From positions 33,528,579 to 33,592,578 of the forward strand of contig OY829542.1 of NCBI GenBank assembly GCA_963691705.1: a DNA stretch of 64,000 bases, in the 5' to 3' direction. Below are positions 34,975 to 44,879 of this stretch, one piece after another. The stretch comes from Viola odorata. Its lineage: Eukaryota > Streptophyta > Magnoliopsida > Malpighiales > Violaceae. Numbering within the stretch: the stretch's first letter is position 1; the number at the start of each line of letters is the position of its first letter. The position numbers were made by a program, and so were the translations under genes. The notes below the pieces were generated by a model. That model did no database searches and was not told the origin of the DNA. It saw nothing but the letters and a program-made list of their open reading frames with translations.

Positions 34975-37078
34975 AGTGTAAAGACAAGTGGGGGTGTTAG
35001 CCTTATTACATCAACGACTTTAAGGTGTTAGCCTTATTATAAGAATAACAAATGACAAATGTCTTTGGGAGGAGTAATTGATCGAAGAATAAACAAGAAG
35101 AGATAAGAAAAGGACAGTAATCAAGAGAGGCCATTACGCGCTACCGCCACCGTCACCAGACTTCTCTCCCTCGAAGACAGACGCGTCGTCTCCATTTTTA
35201 TTAACCTTGTCTATTATGGCAGAGACATAATCGGCGACCTCGATCGGATTGAAGGAATCATTCCCGAAGCGGGCAGCGAGCCCAGAAGTGAGGGCCTCCT
35301 GAACCTTCTTTTTCCAGCACTCCATCTTCAGAGGAAGCCTGGCAGCCTTCGTCTCTTATTTAGCAGTATTAACCTCTTGCCTAGCCAGCTCTGCCTCTTG
35401 CTTGGCAGATGTGGCAGCATCCAAAAGACCCTGACGCTTAACTGTCAATCTGTCTATTTCTCTCTGCTTGTCCGCCGCCTCCGTAGCGCCGGCCTCACCC
35501 AGGTAATGAGCATGACAGAAGGAAGAAAACATCTAAGAGCGAAGGAAGTCCAAACGCTCCTGGTGACTCTTGGCTAAAAATACACCTTTTTTCTCTTTGA
35601 TGTGACATTATTCGAGCTGCCAACAGAGATGTAGAGGCAAGAATAGCCTCAGCATTATCAGTCTCTGAAGCCTGAAAAACTCTCTCGAAGGCAACCCAGA
35701 TTAACATTATGAGTGGGAAAGCTGGGAGGAGCGTACGGAGTAACACCAACTATAAAGCTAGAAGCAGAATTGCCCCTCACGGCAGCAAGTGGAGACAAGG
35801 GAACAAAAGATAGTGTAGGAGGAGAAGGAGGGCGATCAGAACCTCCTGCGGCAGAGACAAAAGACTCACCACCAGCGACTGTCTCATAGCCTAGCATATC
35901 TGAACTAAAACCGACGGCACCAGAGGCAGAATGGAGGGGAGAGTCAGCAAAAGCATGAGGATCGATAGCAGGACCAGCATTTTAAGGTTGCCCAAGAGGT
36001 GCGCCACCGCCCGAGGCAGTTGTCAAGAATGGATTAACGCCGGATGACGACGGACTACTCTGAAGGTCATGGCAGACCTTCTTCCAGCGCTCGGCAAGCT
36101 CACTTGCAAAGGACATGTCTTTGGGAGAAGGAGAACAAGTAGAAGTGGGGCCAACCTCTTAAGGAAAGGAAATACAATAAGAAAATGGCAAAAGAACGAA
36201 GGAACCAGGAGCGGTAGCGAATAGAGATACCTGAGCAGAGGGAGAGACCAAAGGAATCCCGGTAGGAATCAAACCAGCAGACACTTCCGAAGAAGCGATA
36301 GCGGTTGCTTGAGAAAGAGCAGGGAGTACGGCGGTTGCTTTTTTGCTTCTTTTCCTTCTTGTAACGCGTGCCCGTGAAGACGATGCTTGAACTGTGCTGG
36401 CAGCAGCGGCAACTCCTTGAGAAAGCGAGGCGACTGAAGTAACACCGATAGCCCCACCCGCAGCAGCGGCAGCGGCAGCAGCAGCGATAGTGGCGGTGGC
36501 AGCCTGCGCCCTTCTCGTTTGCTCCCTTCTCTTTTTCATCCGAATGCATTCGGTCAAGAGGAAGCCGAAACCCATGGTCAAACAGCTTGGCATACAATAT
36601 TCTACTATTATCGGGCAATGCACTATTAAGGCAGAGAGGGTCAGAAGCGACACTAGTCGAGTAGCCCTGAGGAAACTGAACATTGAAATCGGACAGACAA
36701 TGATGAACTAAGGACAAAGTGTAAAGACAAGTGGGGGTGTTAGCCTTATTACATCAATGACTTTAAGGTGTTAGCCTTATTATAAGAATAACAAATGACA
36801 AATGTCTTTGGGAGGAGTAATTGATCGAAGAATAAAACAAGTATAGATAAGAAAAGGACAGTAATCAAGAGAGGCCATTACGCGCTACCGCCACCGTCAC
36901 CAGACTTCTCTCCCTCGAAGACAGACGCGTCGTCTCCATTTTTATTAACCTTATCTATTATGGCAGAGACACAATCGGCGACCTCGATCGGACTGAAGGA
37001 ATCATTCCCGAAGCGGGCAGCGAGCCCAGAAGTGAGGGCCTCCTGAACCTTCTTTTTCCAGCACTCCATCTTCAGAGG
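33592..37078 (-). repeat. 1743-bp tandem duplication spanning g2 and the end of g1 in element A
   Basis: Unit 1 is 33592-35334, unit 2 is 35335-37078. Both begin AAGCCTGG, which also starts the unique sequence after unit 2 (37079), so each junction is an 8-bp microhomology. The units are nearly identical by eye (single changes such as CGACAGC/CGGCAGC), so the duplication is far younger than A itself. Confidence 0.92.
35134..36717 (-). pseudogene. Antisense g2 copy 2 and duplicated g1 tail in element A
   Basis: 35335-36717 is the second copy of the g2 remnant, with the same internal deletion as copy 1, so the deletion came first. It is cut off at 35335, where the duplication joins it to the last 67 codons of g1 (35134-35333, KKKVQEALTSGLAARFGND). 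Thus a g2 body runs directly into a g1 tail, a by-product of the duplication rather than a real fusion gene. Confidence 0.72.
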
Positions 37079-38256
37079 AAGCCTGGGAAATTCCTCATCT
37101 CGAGCCAGCATCTCTTCGCGAAGAAGATTTTTCTTCTTCTCCAAAGCTAACTCTGCCTACAGAACGTCAACTTTCGCTTTCCCTTTAGATTTTTCTCGGC
37201 TCAGCTCCTTCTGTAAATCACCGTAAAGACGCATTAGCAACCTCATTTGGTCTAGCGACTGGTCAAGCTGTACTTTCTGAGCACACATAGCGTGGGTAGA
37301 ACTTCGCATTTCGTTGTCAAAAGCCTCTACCGCATAATGAATGTAGCGGAAGATATCTAGAGAATCATTTACAACGCACATGTAGCGAGCCCTCGGCAAA
37401 AGCTGGAGGAATTCCCCTTTCTCTGAAGAAGAGCTCATCATTTCCCCTATCAGGGGCGCCGTGAACTCGTCCCTCAAAAAATGATTTTGCACCCCTGCAG
37501 CGCGAAGACTGTTAACGCCAAATCCCGTTAAATCAATGCGATAGCGCGGAGTCCCTTTGGGACCATCAGGAGAGAGGTTGAGCATCGGAGTTAGAGGGGA
37601 GCCTTTATTACTCACCTCTGAGACAGAAGTAAAAAACAATTGGGGAGGAACCTAGAGCGGTAGCTCAGGAGCTAGAGAAGTCGTTGTCACCACCTCTGGA
37701 ATAAATTGAGAAATAGGAGAGTCAGGAACGTTAGGCGGAGGAGGAGAATCTGCCACCAAGGAAACTGTAGCAGCGGTAAGAGGGCATGCAGTTGGCAAGT
37801 CAACAATCTTCGTTGGTTGAGAAGTGCTTGCCACAGAAGAAATGACAAGCGTCGCGGTAGCCTTTGCGTTAGCATGGTCAGGGGAGGGCCCGGTAGCCTG
37901 CTCGTTCATACCCACTCTGAGTCTCTTTCATCGAAGTAAAGAGGCATGACAAAGGTCTGGTTTGGTATCCATGCCCTCGCTTTGGCTGCTGTCATCGCTA
38001 TTAATTGTTCGAATCGAAGGCTGACTTATATTTATCCCTCCACGGTGATGTGGTAGCCAATTGTCGATAAAGCGAGAAGCTTGTGTAGAGGTAACGCGCC
38101 CTCGCCCTCTCCCAGTGACCGTCTTAGTTTTTCCCCTCTTGGGTAGAATGCCTTGAGGACCGAAAGGCGCGGCGGGGGGAGAAGCCGGTATCGTTCTGAA
38201 CGGCACCACGTTCAAAGGAGCATTAGCTTCTTCTGGCAACTGGCCATCAATATCTC
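36878..38256 (-). pseudogene. Antisense gene g1 of element A, exon 2
   Basis: Begins at the splice acceptor (TTGCCAG then GAGATATTG) that was later hit by element B. It reads GDIDGQLPEEANAPLNVV, then a low-complexity linker (RGRGRVTSTQASRFIDNWLP), then a helical C-terminal part (RDEFTAPLIGEMMSSSSEKG, LREEMLARDEE, KKKVQEALTSGLAARFG) ending at GDGGGSA (36878). Stops and frameshifts near 37928, 37650 and 37155 break it; the TAG at 37157-37159 is at a VLEAELALEKKK motif intact in B. Exon 1 is 52977-53682, on the far side of element B. Confidence 0.78.
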
Positions 38257-38260
38257 CTGG
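38256..38260. repeat. Left target-site duplication of element B (CCTGG)
   Basis: CCTGG precedes the left LTR of B; the identical 5-mer follows the right LTR (52910-52914). It falls on the 3' splice site of the g1 intron of element A. Confidence 0.93.
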
Positions 38261-38832
38261 TGATAACAATCCACCTAAAAGAAAGGGTATTTTTCGTCTA
38301 TCACCCAGTGGGAAGAGGCATAGCTACTATTTCGCACCACCACGGTAGGGACAAGATTGCTACCTTCCCCAAAGGCTAATGCTACAAAGGCTAACGGGGC
38401 CCTACCGGCTCCTCTCACGGACCTCCTGCTTGGCTCAAGGAGTTATCTCACCACAGAGGAAACCATGCGTCAGGATTAACGCTCCCGCCATTATCCTACC
38501 GTGGCAATATCTACCTACGCCCCTACCGCCAAGGTAGCGTATCATGATAAGGGCGAACCACAGACCCTAACGCGAGCGATAGCTCCGCACCCGTTTACTC
38601 GGGCGAGAATGCCCCCTTTCTTCTATAAATACCTCCTCTACAAAGGAGGCAGGTAAGCGGACTTGACTGGCCAAAACTCTGCCAATTTCAGTACATCTAC
38701 TGACTTAAGCATCGGAGTGTTTCCGCCAGAGACCCCCTCCGGCGCATTGCAGGTACTGTGGACCGTCGCGCACACTGATCTGAGAAGAGCTGCTCCGCCA
38801 TACATCCTTCGGCAGAAGACATATTATTATCA
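38261..38832 (+). repeat. 5' LTR of element B with TATA box
   Basis: 572 bp, TGATAACAAT to TTATTATCA. TATA box TATAAATA near 38624-38631 followed by an inverted repeat (TACCTCC/GGAGGCAGGTA), as in A. The 3' LTR is 52338-52909. Confidence 0.94.
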
Positions 38833-38854
38833 AATTGGTGCTTTCATTGAGAGC
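38833..38854 (+). promoter_or_regulatory. Candidate primer binding site of element B
   Basis: TTGGTGCTTTCATTGAGAGC lies two bases after the LTR end and is nearly the same as in A. The priming tRNA was not identified. Confidence 0.6.
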
Positions 38855-38917
38855 TTTGGTTCTATTAAGTGAGCATCCTTAATAACCAAGCTCCTCCTCC
38901 CCGAAGCTAGAAGGATT

Positions 38918-39649
38918 ATGGCCTCAGAGTCAGATCCGGCGCTGTCCCGAACTTCCAACATCCTATACAACACCCGCAGACGCTTGTTTCCCTTCACTAC
39001 CTCTGATGCCCCCACCCCAGGGCAGGACGTCAGTGCAGGAGAATTAGACCTTCCTCCTGGGTCAAGTTTAGAAGAAGTTACATTCCAGATTTGCTCTCCC
39101 TTCTCCCATATAGCAGGAACCAGCCATCCTACCCCCCAGGCGGGAAGATCTATGATAGGAGAAGCGGAAAACCCTTTCGTGAATTCAATAGCAGCTCTCC
39201 AAGCTCAACTGGATCAACTGACAGAGATGGCTGCTGGATTTACTCCTCATGCCTCAAGACCTGGTGTGTCCTCCCAAGTAATTTTCACCCCGTCCATTGT
39301 CACCGAACGACCCTTATCGCCCCAACAGTCTAGGGCACTCCCGTCCTCTTTACCTTTCCCCTTGGCCCCCATAAACGTCCCACCATTCACGCGCGGACCT
39401 GCCGACCATTCTGGACAATACAGGGGAGGAATCTCTATCCCCGAAGCAGTCCGCCAGCGTGACGAGTATAGAGAGCCCTGGGATGATCGACGGGGGGATA
39501 TAATGAGAGATCCATCTCCTAGATACAGCGAGAGATCTAGCAGCAGAAGTCGACGAGCTCGAACTCCAAGGAGCCGTAGTCGTTCTCCTAGGAGACATCA
39601 GGAATATGACCCTCAAAATCCCAGATACGATGCTGAAATTCCACATTAG
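38918..39649 (+). CDS. Element B Gag, N-terminal part with RS-rich tract
   Basis: 243 aa from ATG 38918 (MASESDPALSR). Low-complexity, Pro/Ser-rich, ending in a strongly basic Arg/Ser tract (YSERSSSRSRRARTPRSRSR, then SPRRHQEYD) like that of SR splicing factors. TAG at 39647-39649 separates it from the rest of Gag, which continues in the same frame from about 39650. Element A has its own TAG a few codons further on. Either the stop is a mutation (CAG to TAG) or it is read through. The region upstream (38855-38917) is the leader. Confidence 0.8.
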   Translation: MASESDPALSRTSNILYNTRRRLFPFTTSDAPTPGQDVSAGELDLPPGSSLEEVTFQICSPFSHIAGTSHPTPQAGRSMIGEAENPFVNSIAALQAQLDQLTEMAAGFTPHASRPGVSSQVIFTPSIVTERPLSPQQSRALPSSLPFPLAPINVPPFTRGPADHSGQYRGGISIPEAVRQRDEYREPWDDRRGDIMRDPSPRYSERSSSRSRRARTPRSRSRSPRRHQEYDPQNPRYDAEIPH

Positions 39650-39679
39650 CGTCCTCCTCGTAGGATCCCCAATGCTAAC

Positions 39680-42600
39680 GTGGGTCATCCGTTCAGCTAC
39701 CGTGTCAGGCACCACAGAGTCCATCGACATGTGAAACTCCCAGCAGAATCATATGATGGCACAAAAGATCCCATTTCTCACCTCAATAAGGTGAAGGATT
39801 TCGTGCAATTCCAAACGCGCAGTGATGCAGCATTGTGTCAACTTTTCGTAATGACGCTGTCAGGAGTGGCACGTCTATGGTTCGAGGGGCTCCCTGCCGG
39901 GTCTATCGATAATTTTTCTCAGTTGGAAGAAAAATTCAAAAGTCGGTTTAGCACGGCTATTCCTATCAGAAAGTCAGCAGCTGCGCTGTTCGATATCCAT
40001 CGAAAACCACAGGAATCTTTGAACGACTTCTTAGGTCGATTTGATCTTGAAATGTCCCTAACGCCAGGGGTCACTATCGATTTTGCGATTGAGGCCCTGA
40101 AACGCAATTGTCGATACAGTAAACTGAAAGATACGCTAACGGTGGACCCCCCAACGACCCTGGATGCGTTGAGGCTGAAAGCGCATAACTATGCGAGAAT
40201 GGAAGAGGAGGAAAATAGAGAATGGATCCGAGGCATGCCGACGGACCCATATGTGGCCCCTAACGTCCTGAACAGCAATGCCCTTGACGCTAAACTCACC
40301 GAGGATCACGGGCAGCGAAAAGAACATAATACTAAGACCTCTAACCGGCAGAGAGGCAATTTCTCAAAAGGAAGACCTGGAGGCTCCCCCACTCGGAAGC
40401 AAACGGACCCGCCAAAGGGCCGGATATACGATCCTGACCTCCCATCTCTCATACTCCCAAGGGCGGAGATCTTAGCAATAGTCCAACAGAGAAATTTGCC
40501 TATCCGCTACCCAGCTCCCGTGAAACCAGGAGTAATCATGGGAGGAAGAGAAAATGCATACTGCAAATTCCATAAGGTCAAGGGACATTCAACAGATGTA
40601 TGCAGAGAGTTAAAATCGGCTATAGAGCGATTGGTCGAAGAGGGCTACCTTGGGGAATTTGCCACAAAGGCAAGGGAGGAAGCCAGAAACAACCCAACTG
40701 GAAATACAACTGAGCAGAGGCAAGCGCCCTCGCACGCTACAGGGGCTAACGCAGTACCCCTCGGGCCAAATAGAGAAGCGCTCGCTATCGATAGCGACCA
40801 AATGCCCATGATAAATATCATTGCGGGGGGAGCACCCTATTGCGAGGAAATTATGCCGCGAACGCCCAACCCTGGAGAAAAGCGCAAATGGGAGAGCGCG
40901 CAAACGAAAATCGAGGCGATAAGTGCCTTAGACAGAATGATATTGTCTTTCTCAGAGGAGGACGAAAAAGGCATCGTCTTCCCGCATAATGACGCAATGG
41001 TTGTAACGCCCGTCATTGGGAGTCATGGGGTAAGAAGGACCCTTGTCGATAACGGGAGTGCAGTGAATCTATTTTCATTGAAAGCGTACAACTTGATGAA
41101 ACGACCTGACGGTGAGCTATCGTCTTGCACGAGGCCAATTATTGGGATTGATGGAGTACCGATTCCGGTAGCTGGAATAACATCCCTGCCGGTGTACTTC
41201 CGAGAAGACACATCCAAACGCTCCGAAGAGCTACTATTTTTGGTCGTAGACCTAACGTTACCGTATAATGCCATTTTGGGGCGACCATTCCTTAATCGTT
41301 TTGGAGTAGCCATATCTCAAAAACACCTGCGGATGAAATATCCCTCATGGGACGGCGTGGTCTCAATCAAAGGGGACCAAAAGCTGGCAGCCGAATGCTA
41401 CTTGCTTATGACTCAAAGGAGTTGTGACCGCTACGTTTGCGTGGCAGACGACCCTTTCGATGATAAAGAAGAAAAGCGCACTCAGCCGCTAGATCAGATG
41501 GTATCAATCCCTATCGGTAAGGATAGTGAAACGAATCTCTTAGCCAGTGAGAAACTAAGCCTTGAAGAGAACGCGCAATTAATCCGGTTGTTGAGGAAAT
41601 GCAAGGGAGAGTTTGCGTGGAAACCAGCAGACATGCCCGGAATCTCTCGGAAGGTCGCAGAACACCGGCTGAACGTTAGTCCTGACACCAAGCCTGTTCA
41701 ACAAAGGCGACGTGCTTTTTCATCGGAAAAGATAGCAGCCATCGAAAAGGAGTTGCTAAAGCTCACAGAGGCGGGGTTCATTCGAGAAGTCCAGTACCCG
41801 ACCTGGCTAGCTAATCCTGTGTTAGTCCCAAAGCCTAACGGGGACTGGCGCATGTGCATCGACTTTACTGACCTAAATAATGCCTGTCCTAAGGACTGCT
41901 ATCCCCTTCCGCGAATAGATCAGTTAGTCGATCAAACCGCTGGGTATGCTTATCTAAGCTCCCTAGATGCGAATTCCGGATATCACCAAATCCCTATGGT
42001 CGTAGAGGACGAAGAAAAAACTGCCTTCATCACTCCTAAGGCTACATACTGCTATACTGCAATGCCGTTTGGGCTAAAGAATGCTGGTGCAATATTTCAG
42101 CGTATGGCAAACAAAGTTTTTGAAAATCAAATCGGGAGAAATGTAGAGGCCTACGTAGACGACATCCTGATCAAAAGTCGGAGTTTCAGAGAACACCTCA
42201 CTGACTTGGAAGAAGTTTTCAATGTGATGAGAAAGCACAAGATGAAGTTAAACCCGCGGAAGTGCATGTTTGCATTCCAAACGGGAAAATTCTTGGGCTA
42301 TGTCGTCAGCCAGAAGGGCATCCAACCCAACCCGTCAAAGATAAAAGCCATCCAGGATATGATATCCCCGCGAACTGTCAAAGAGATACAGAAGTTAACC
42401 GGGCGCATCATTGCGTTGGGGCGATTCATATCTAAGCAAGGCGAGAGATGTTTGCCTTTCTTCAAAGTCATCCGAAACAAGGCTCCTTTCGGATGGACAG
42501 AGGAATGTGAGAAAGCGTTTGCAGGACTAAAAGCTTACCTATCATCAGATTTAGTGTTGACGAGGCCCGAGCCCGGCGACGAACTATATCTATATTTGGG

Positions 42601-43243
42601 AATAGCTGACGAGGTAGTCAGCGCCGTCCTTGTGCGAAGTGAAGGGCACATGCACCGTCCTGTATTCTTCGTAAGTCATATATTGAAAGATACCGAACTG
42701 CAATACGCTCCTATCGAGAAGATAACACTCGCTCTAGTACAGGCCACGAGAAAGATGGATCGATACTTCCAAGCCCACCCCGTCATTGTACTCACGGATC
42801 AGCCGTTGAGAAGAATCTTCAGAAAACCTGAATCTTCAGGAAGAATGCTAATTTGGGCTATCGAGCTCGAACAATACGGGCTGCAATACAAAGCTAGACC
42901 AGCCGTTAAGGCCCAAGCGTTAGCTGACTTCATAGCTGAGTGCACATTCACAAAGGACACAAAGATAGATCTGTTGGAGGAAGAAGCAGAAAGTCCATGC
43001 CTACCGTCTCCGGAGACATATACAGATACGTGGATCATCCACGTAGATGGAGCAAAAAATCAAGAATTAGCTGGCGCAGGAGTTTTCTTAGTTGGACCAA
43101 AGGCGTGGAGATGCGATACGCCATCAGAATCCTGCAGCCATTGTCCAACAATGCGGCTGAATACGAAGCGCTGCTGGCATGACTCAGAATTGGAAACAGT
43201 TTCTCTATCGGAGCCACTCCTGGTGTGGAGAAGGAAGACATAA
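39680..43243 (+). CDS. Element B Gag-protease-RT-RNase H polyprotein
   Basis: One frame of 1187 codons. Gag core: DFVQFQTRSDAALCQLFVMT, LWFEGLPAGS, with an unusual zinc knuckle CKFHKVKGHSTDVC near residue 293. Aspartic protease DNGSAVNLFS near residue 456. RT: DWRMCIDFTDLNNACPKDCY, SGYHQIP, catalytic YVDD at about residue 825. RNase H 1: LYLYLGIADEVVSAVL to LADFIAECTF. The second RNase H starts at WIIHVDGAKNQELAGAG; then a one-base deletion near 43101 (AAAGGCG for expected AAAGGGCG) sends the last ~45 codons out of frame. It continues in the next frame from EMRYAIRILQPLSNNAAEYE. It is best read as a polyprotein with a recent frameshift. Confidence 0.9.
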   Translation: MGHPFSYRVRHHRVHRHVKLPAESYDGTKDPISHLNKVKDFVQFQTRSDAALCQLFVMTLSGVARLWFEGLPAGSIDNFSQLEEKFKSRFSTAIPIRKSAAALFDIHRKPQESLNDFLGRFDLEMSLTPGVTIDFAIEALKRNCRYSKLKDTLTVDPPTTLDALRLKAHNYARMEEEENREWIRGMPTDPYVAPNVLNSNALDAKLTEDHGQRKEHNTKTSNRQRGNFSKGRPGGSPTRKQTDPPKGRIYDPDLPSLILPRAEILAIVQQRNLPIRYPAPVKPGVIMGGRENAYCKFHKVKGHSTDVCRELKSAIERLVEEGYLGEFATKAREEARNNPTGNTTEQRQAPSHATGANAVPLGPNREALAIDSDQMPMINIIAGGAPYCEEIMPRTPNPGEKRKWESAQTKIEAISALDRMILSFSEEDEKGIVFPHNDAMVVTPVIGSHGVRRTLVDNGSAVNLFSLKAYNLMKRPDGELSSCTRPIIGIDGVPIPVAGITSLPVYFREDTSKRSEELLFLVVDLTLPYNAILGRPFLNRFGVAISQKHLRMKYPSWDGVVSIKGDQKLAAECYLLMTQRSCDRYVCVADDPFDDKEEKRTQPLDQMVSIPIGKDSETNLLASEKLSLEENAQLIRLLRKCKGEFAWKPADMPGISRKVAEHRLNVSPDTKPVQQRRRAFSSEKIAAIEKELLKLTEAGFIREVQYPTWLANPVLVPKPNGDWRMCIDFTDLNNACPKDCYPLPRIDQLVDQTAGYAYLSSLDANSGYHQIPMVVEDEEKTAFITPKATYCYTAMPFGLKNAGAIFQRMANKVFENQIGRNVEAYVDDILIKSRSFREHLTDLEEVFNVMRKHKMKLNPRKCMFAFQTGKFLGYVVSQKGIQPNPSKIKAIQDMISPRTVKEIQKLTGRIIALGRFISKQGERCLPFFKVIRNKAPFGWTEECEKAFAGLKAYLSSDLVLTRPEPGDELYLYLGIADEVVSAVLVRSEGHMHRPVFFVSHILKDTELQYAPIEKITLALVQATRKMDRYFQAHPVIVLTDQPLRRIFRKPESSGRMLIWAIELEQYGLQYKARPAVKAQALADFIAECTFTKDTKIDLLEEEAESPCLPSPETYTDTWIIHVDGAKNQELAGAGVFLVGPKAWRCDTPSESCSHCPTMRLNTKRCWHDSELETVSLSEPLLVWRRKT

Positions 43244-43440
43244 CACGTTTAAAGATCCGAGGAGATTCCAAGCTAATAATGGATCAGGTTCTGGGGAACT
43301 CCCAAGCCAGAGAACCCATCATGGCCCAATACGTAGCCAAAGTGAAGCATGAGCTGTCAAAGATATAGGAAAAAGGCACCCGGGTCACCTTTGAGCACAT
43401 TCCTAGAGAAAACAATGAAGAGGCTGATAGCCTCGCCAAG
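43102..43440 (+). pseudogene. Element B second RNase H, middle part
   Basis: In the frame of the downstream integrase ORF: MRYAIRILQPLSNNAAEYEA, TGA at 43180-43182 followed by CTC (shared with element A), then LRIGNSFSIG, the active-site segment KIRGDSKLIMDQV, and a TAG at 43366-43368 where A has CAG. VTFEHIPRENNEEADSLAKM follows. This archaeal-type extra RNase H is a Tat-clade hallmark. Confidence 0.82.
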
Positions 43441-44790
43441 ATGGCAGCCAATCCGGAAGCCTCAATACCCAGTGACGTGCGCTATGGAGAACTGCCTACA
43501 CCTTCTTTCATGGAAGAGCAGGCATCGCTCTGTGTGGAAGAAATGGAAAATGATTGGAGGATCCCAGTGATAGAATATCTGAAACATGATAAACTACCGG
43601 GAGACCAGACAGAGAAAAAGAAAGTCCTAAAACGGGCAGCACGATGCACATATTATAACGGAGAGTTAATACGAAGATGTTTCTCCCATCCGGCCGCTAA
43701 ATGCATAACGGAGCAAGAAGGCTTACATGTGTTACGTGAAATTCACGAAGGGATATGTGGCATGCACATTGCTAGCGATACTCTGGCAGCCCAAGTCTTT
43801 CGGTCGGGATTTTACTGGCCCACCATTCGACGAGATTGTCATAACTTCGTGAAAACCTGTCAGAAATGCCAGGAATATGCTAAGATTCCTCGAAAGCCTG
43901 TTGTGCCAATTTCAGAAATAGTGGCTCCGTGCCCGTTTGCAAAATGGGGGATTGACATCCTGGGCCCGTTTCCAAAGGCCAGATCTCAGTTAAAATTTGT
44001 GGTCGTAGCGGTAGACTACTTCACAAAGTGGGCCGAAGCTGAGGCGTTAGCTACCATCACCGCCGAAAAAATTTGGCATTTCTTCAATCACCAAGTCATC
44101 ATGCGATTTGGAGTACCACGCGTGCTAGTTAGCGACAACGGGACACAATTTACAAGCCAGTTCTTCAGGGATCAATGTGCAGAGTTCCAGATAGAGCAAA
44201 GATTCTCCTCTGTGGCACATCCCCAAACCAACGGCCAGGCGGAAGTAACCAACCGCAGCATCCTCAGTGGCATCAAAAGAAACTTGGAAGGGTCCAAGAA
44301 GAAATGGCCAGACGAATTGCCATATGTACTATGGGCCTACCGCATGACTGTCAAGGCCAGCATGGGAGAGACCCCATTCGCGTTAGCATTCGGAACCGAA
44401 GCTGTCACACCAGTCGAGATTGGCATGATGAGCCTCCGGGTGGCTCACTTCAAAGAAGAAAACAATGAAGAAAGGTTACGAGCTAACCTCGATACTCTAC
44501 CAGAAACACACGAGGAAACCCTCCTGAAAACCCTGCACTACAAGAGGAAAATGGCACAATATCACAACCGGCAAGTGAGGGAGCGATTGCTCAAAACCGG
44601 AGATTTAGTGCTCAGAGACAGGCGGGCAGCAGGACAACGTATGGGAAAACTCAGTCCAAACTGGGATGGACCGTATCGTGTCACCCGCATTGTGGGAAAA
44701 GGAGCATACCATCTGGAAACGCTCGAGGGAACGCCCCTGCAGAACTCTTGGAACATTGCTCGGCTGAGGTTATACCACGCCAGGAGCTAA
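43441..44790 (+). CDS. Element B integrase (with RNase H 2 tail)
   Basis: 449 codons, intact. The first ~20 residues belong to the RNase H tail (AANPEASIPSDVRYGE). Zinc module: HEGICGMHIA...CQKCQEYAKIP near residues 100-145. DDE core: D in KWGIDILGPF (~171), D in LVSDNGTQF (~231), E in NGQAEVTNRS (~268). The GPY-like C-terminal domain has KLSPNWDGPYRVTRIVGKG and ends SWNIARLRLYHARS. The ATG is internal; in life the protein would be cut from the polyprotein. Confidence 0.9.
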   Translation: MAANPEASIPSDVRYGELPTPSFMEEQASLCVEEMENDWRIPVIEYLKHDKLPGDQTEKKKVLKRAARCTYYNGELIRRCFSHPAAKCITEQEGLHVLREIHEGICGMHIASDTLAAQVFRSGFYWPTIRRDCHNFVKTCQKCQEYAKIPRKPVVPISEIVAPCPFAKWGIDILGPFPKARSQLKFVVVAVDYFTKWAEAEALATITAEKIWHFFNHQVIMRFGVPRVLVSDNGTQFTSQFFRDQCAEFQIEQRFSSVAHPQTNGQAEVTNRSILSGIKRNLEGSKKKWPDELPYVLWAYRMTVKASMGETPFALAFGTEAVTPVEIGMMSLRVAHFKEENNEERLRANLDTLPETHEETLLKTLHYKRKMAQYHNRQVRERLLKTGDLVLRDRRAAGQRMGKLSPNWDGPYRVTRIVGKGAYHLETLEGTPLQNSWNIARLRLYHARS

Positions 44791-44879
44791 TCGGGTAACA
44801 TCAAAGTTATTCTAATAAATGAATATTGAGATATTCACTATGCGTTTGCTACTGGTAATATGCAGGTAGCGAAGAATGC

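Noticed and set aside
34357..36717. Cys/Arg/Tyr-rich ORFs of 205 aa in the duplicated region
   Set aside because: Beyond the first ~55 codons they are out of frame with the g2 homology; the unusual Cys content comes from reading alanine-rich GCA/GCG codons in the wrong frame.
35134..36717. A g2-g1 fusion gene
   Set aside because: The join is the junction of the tandem duplication, and both partners are already broken.
39350..39730. Minus-strand ORF opposite B gag
   Set aside because: Shadow of the Gag RS-rich region; no conservation pattern of its own.
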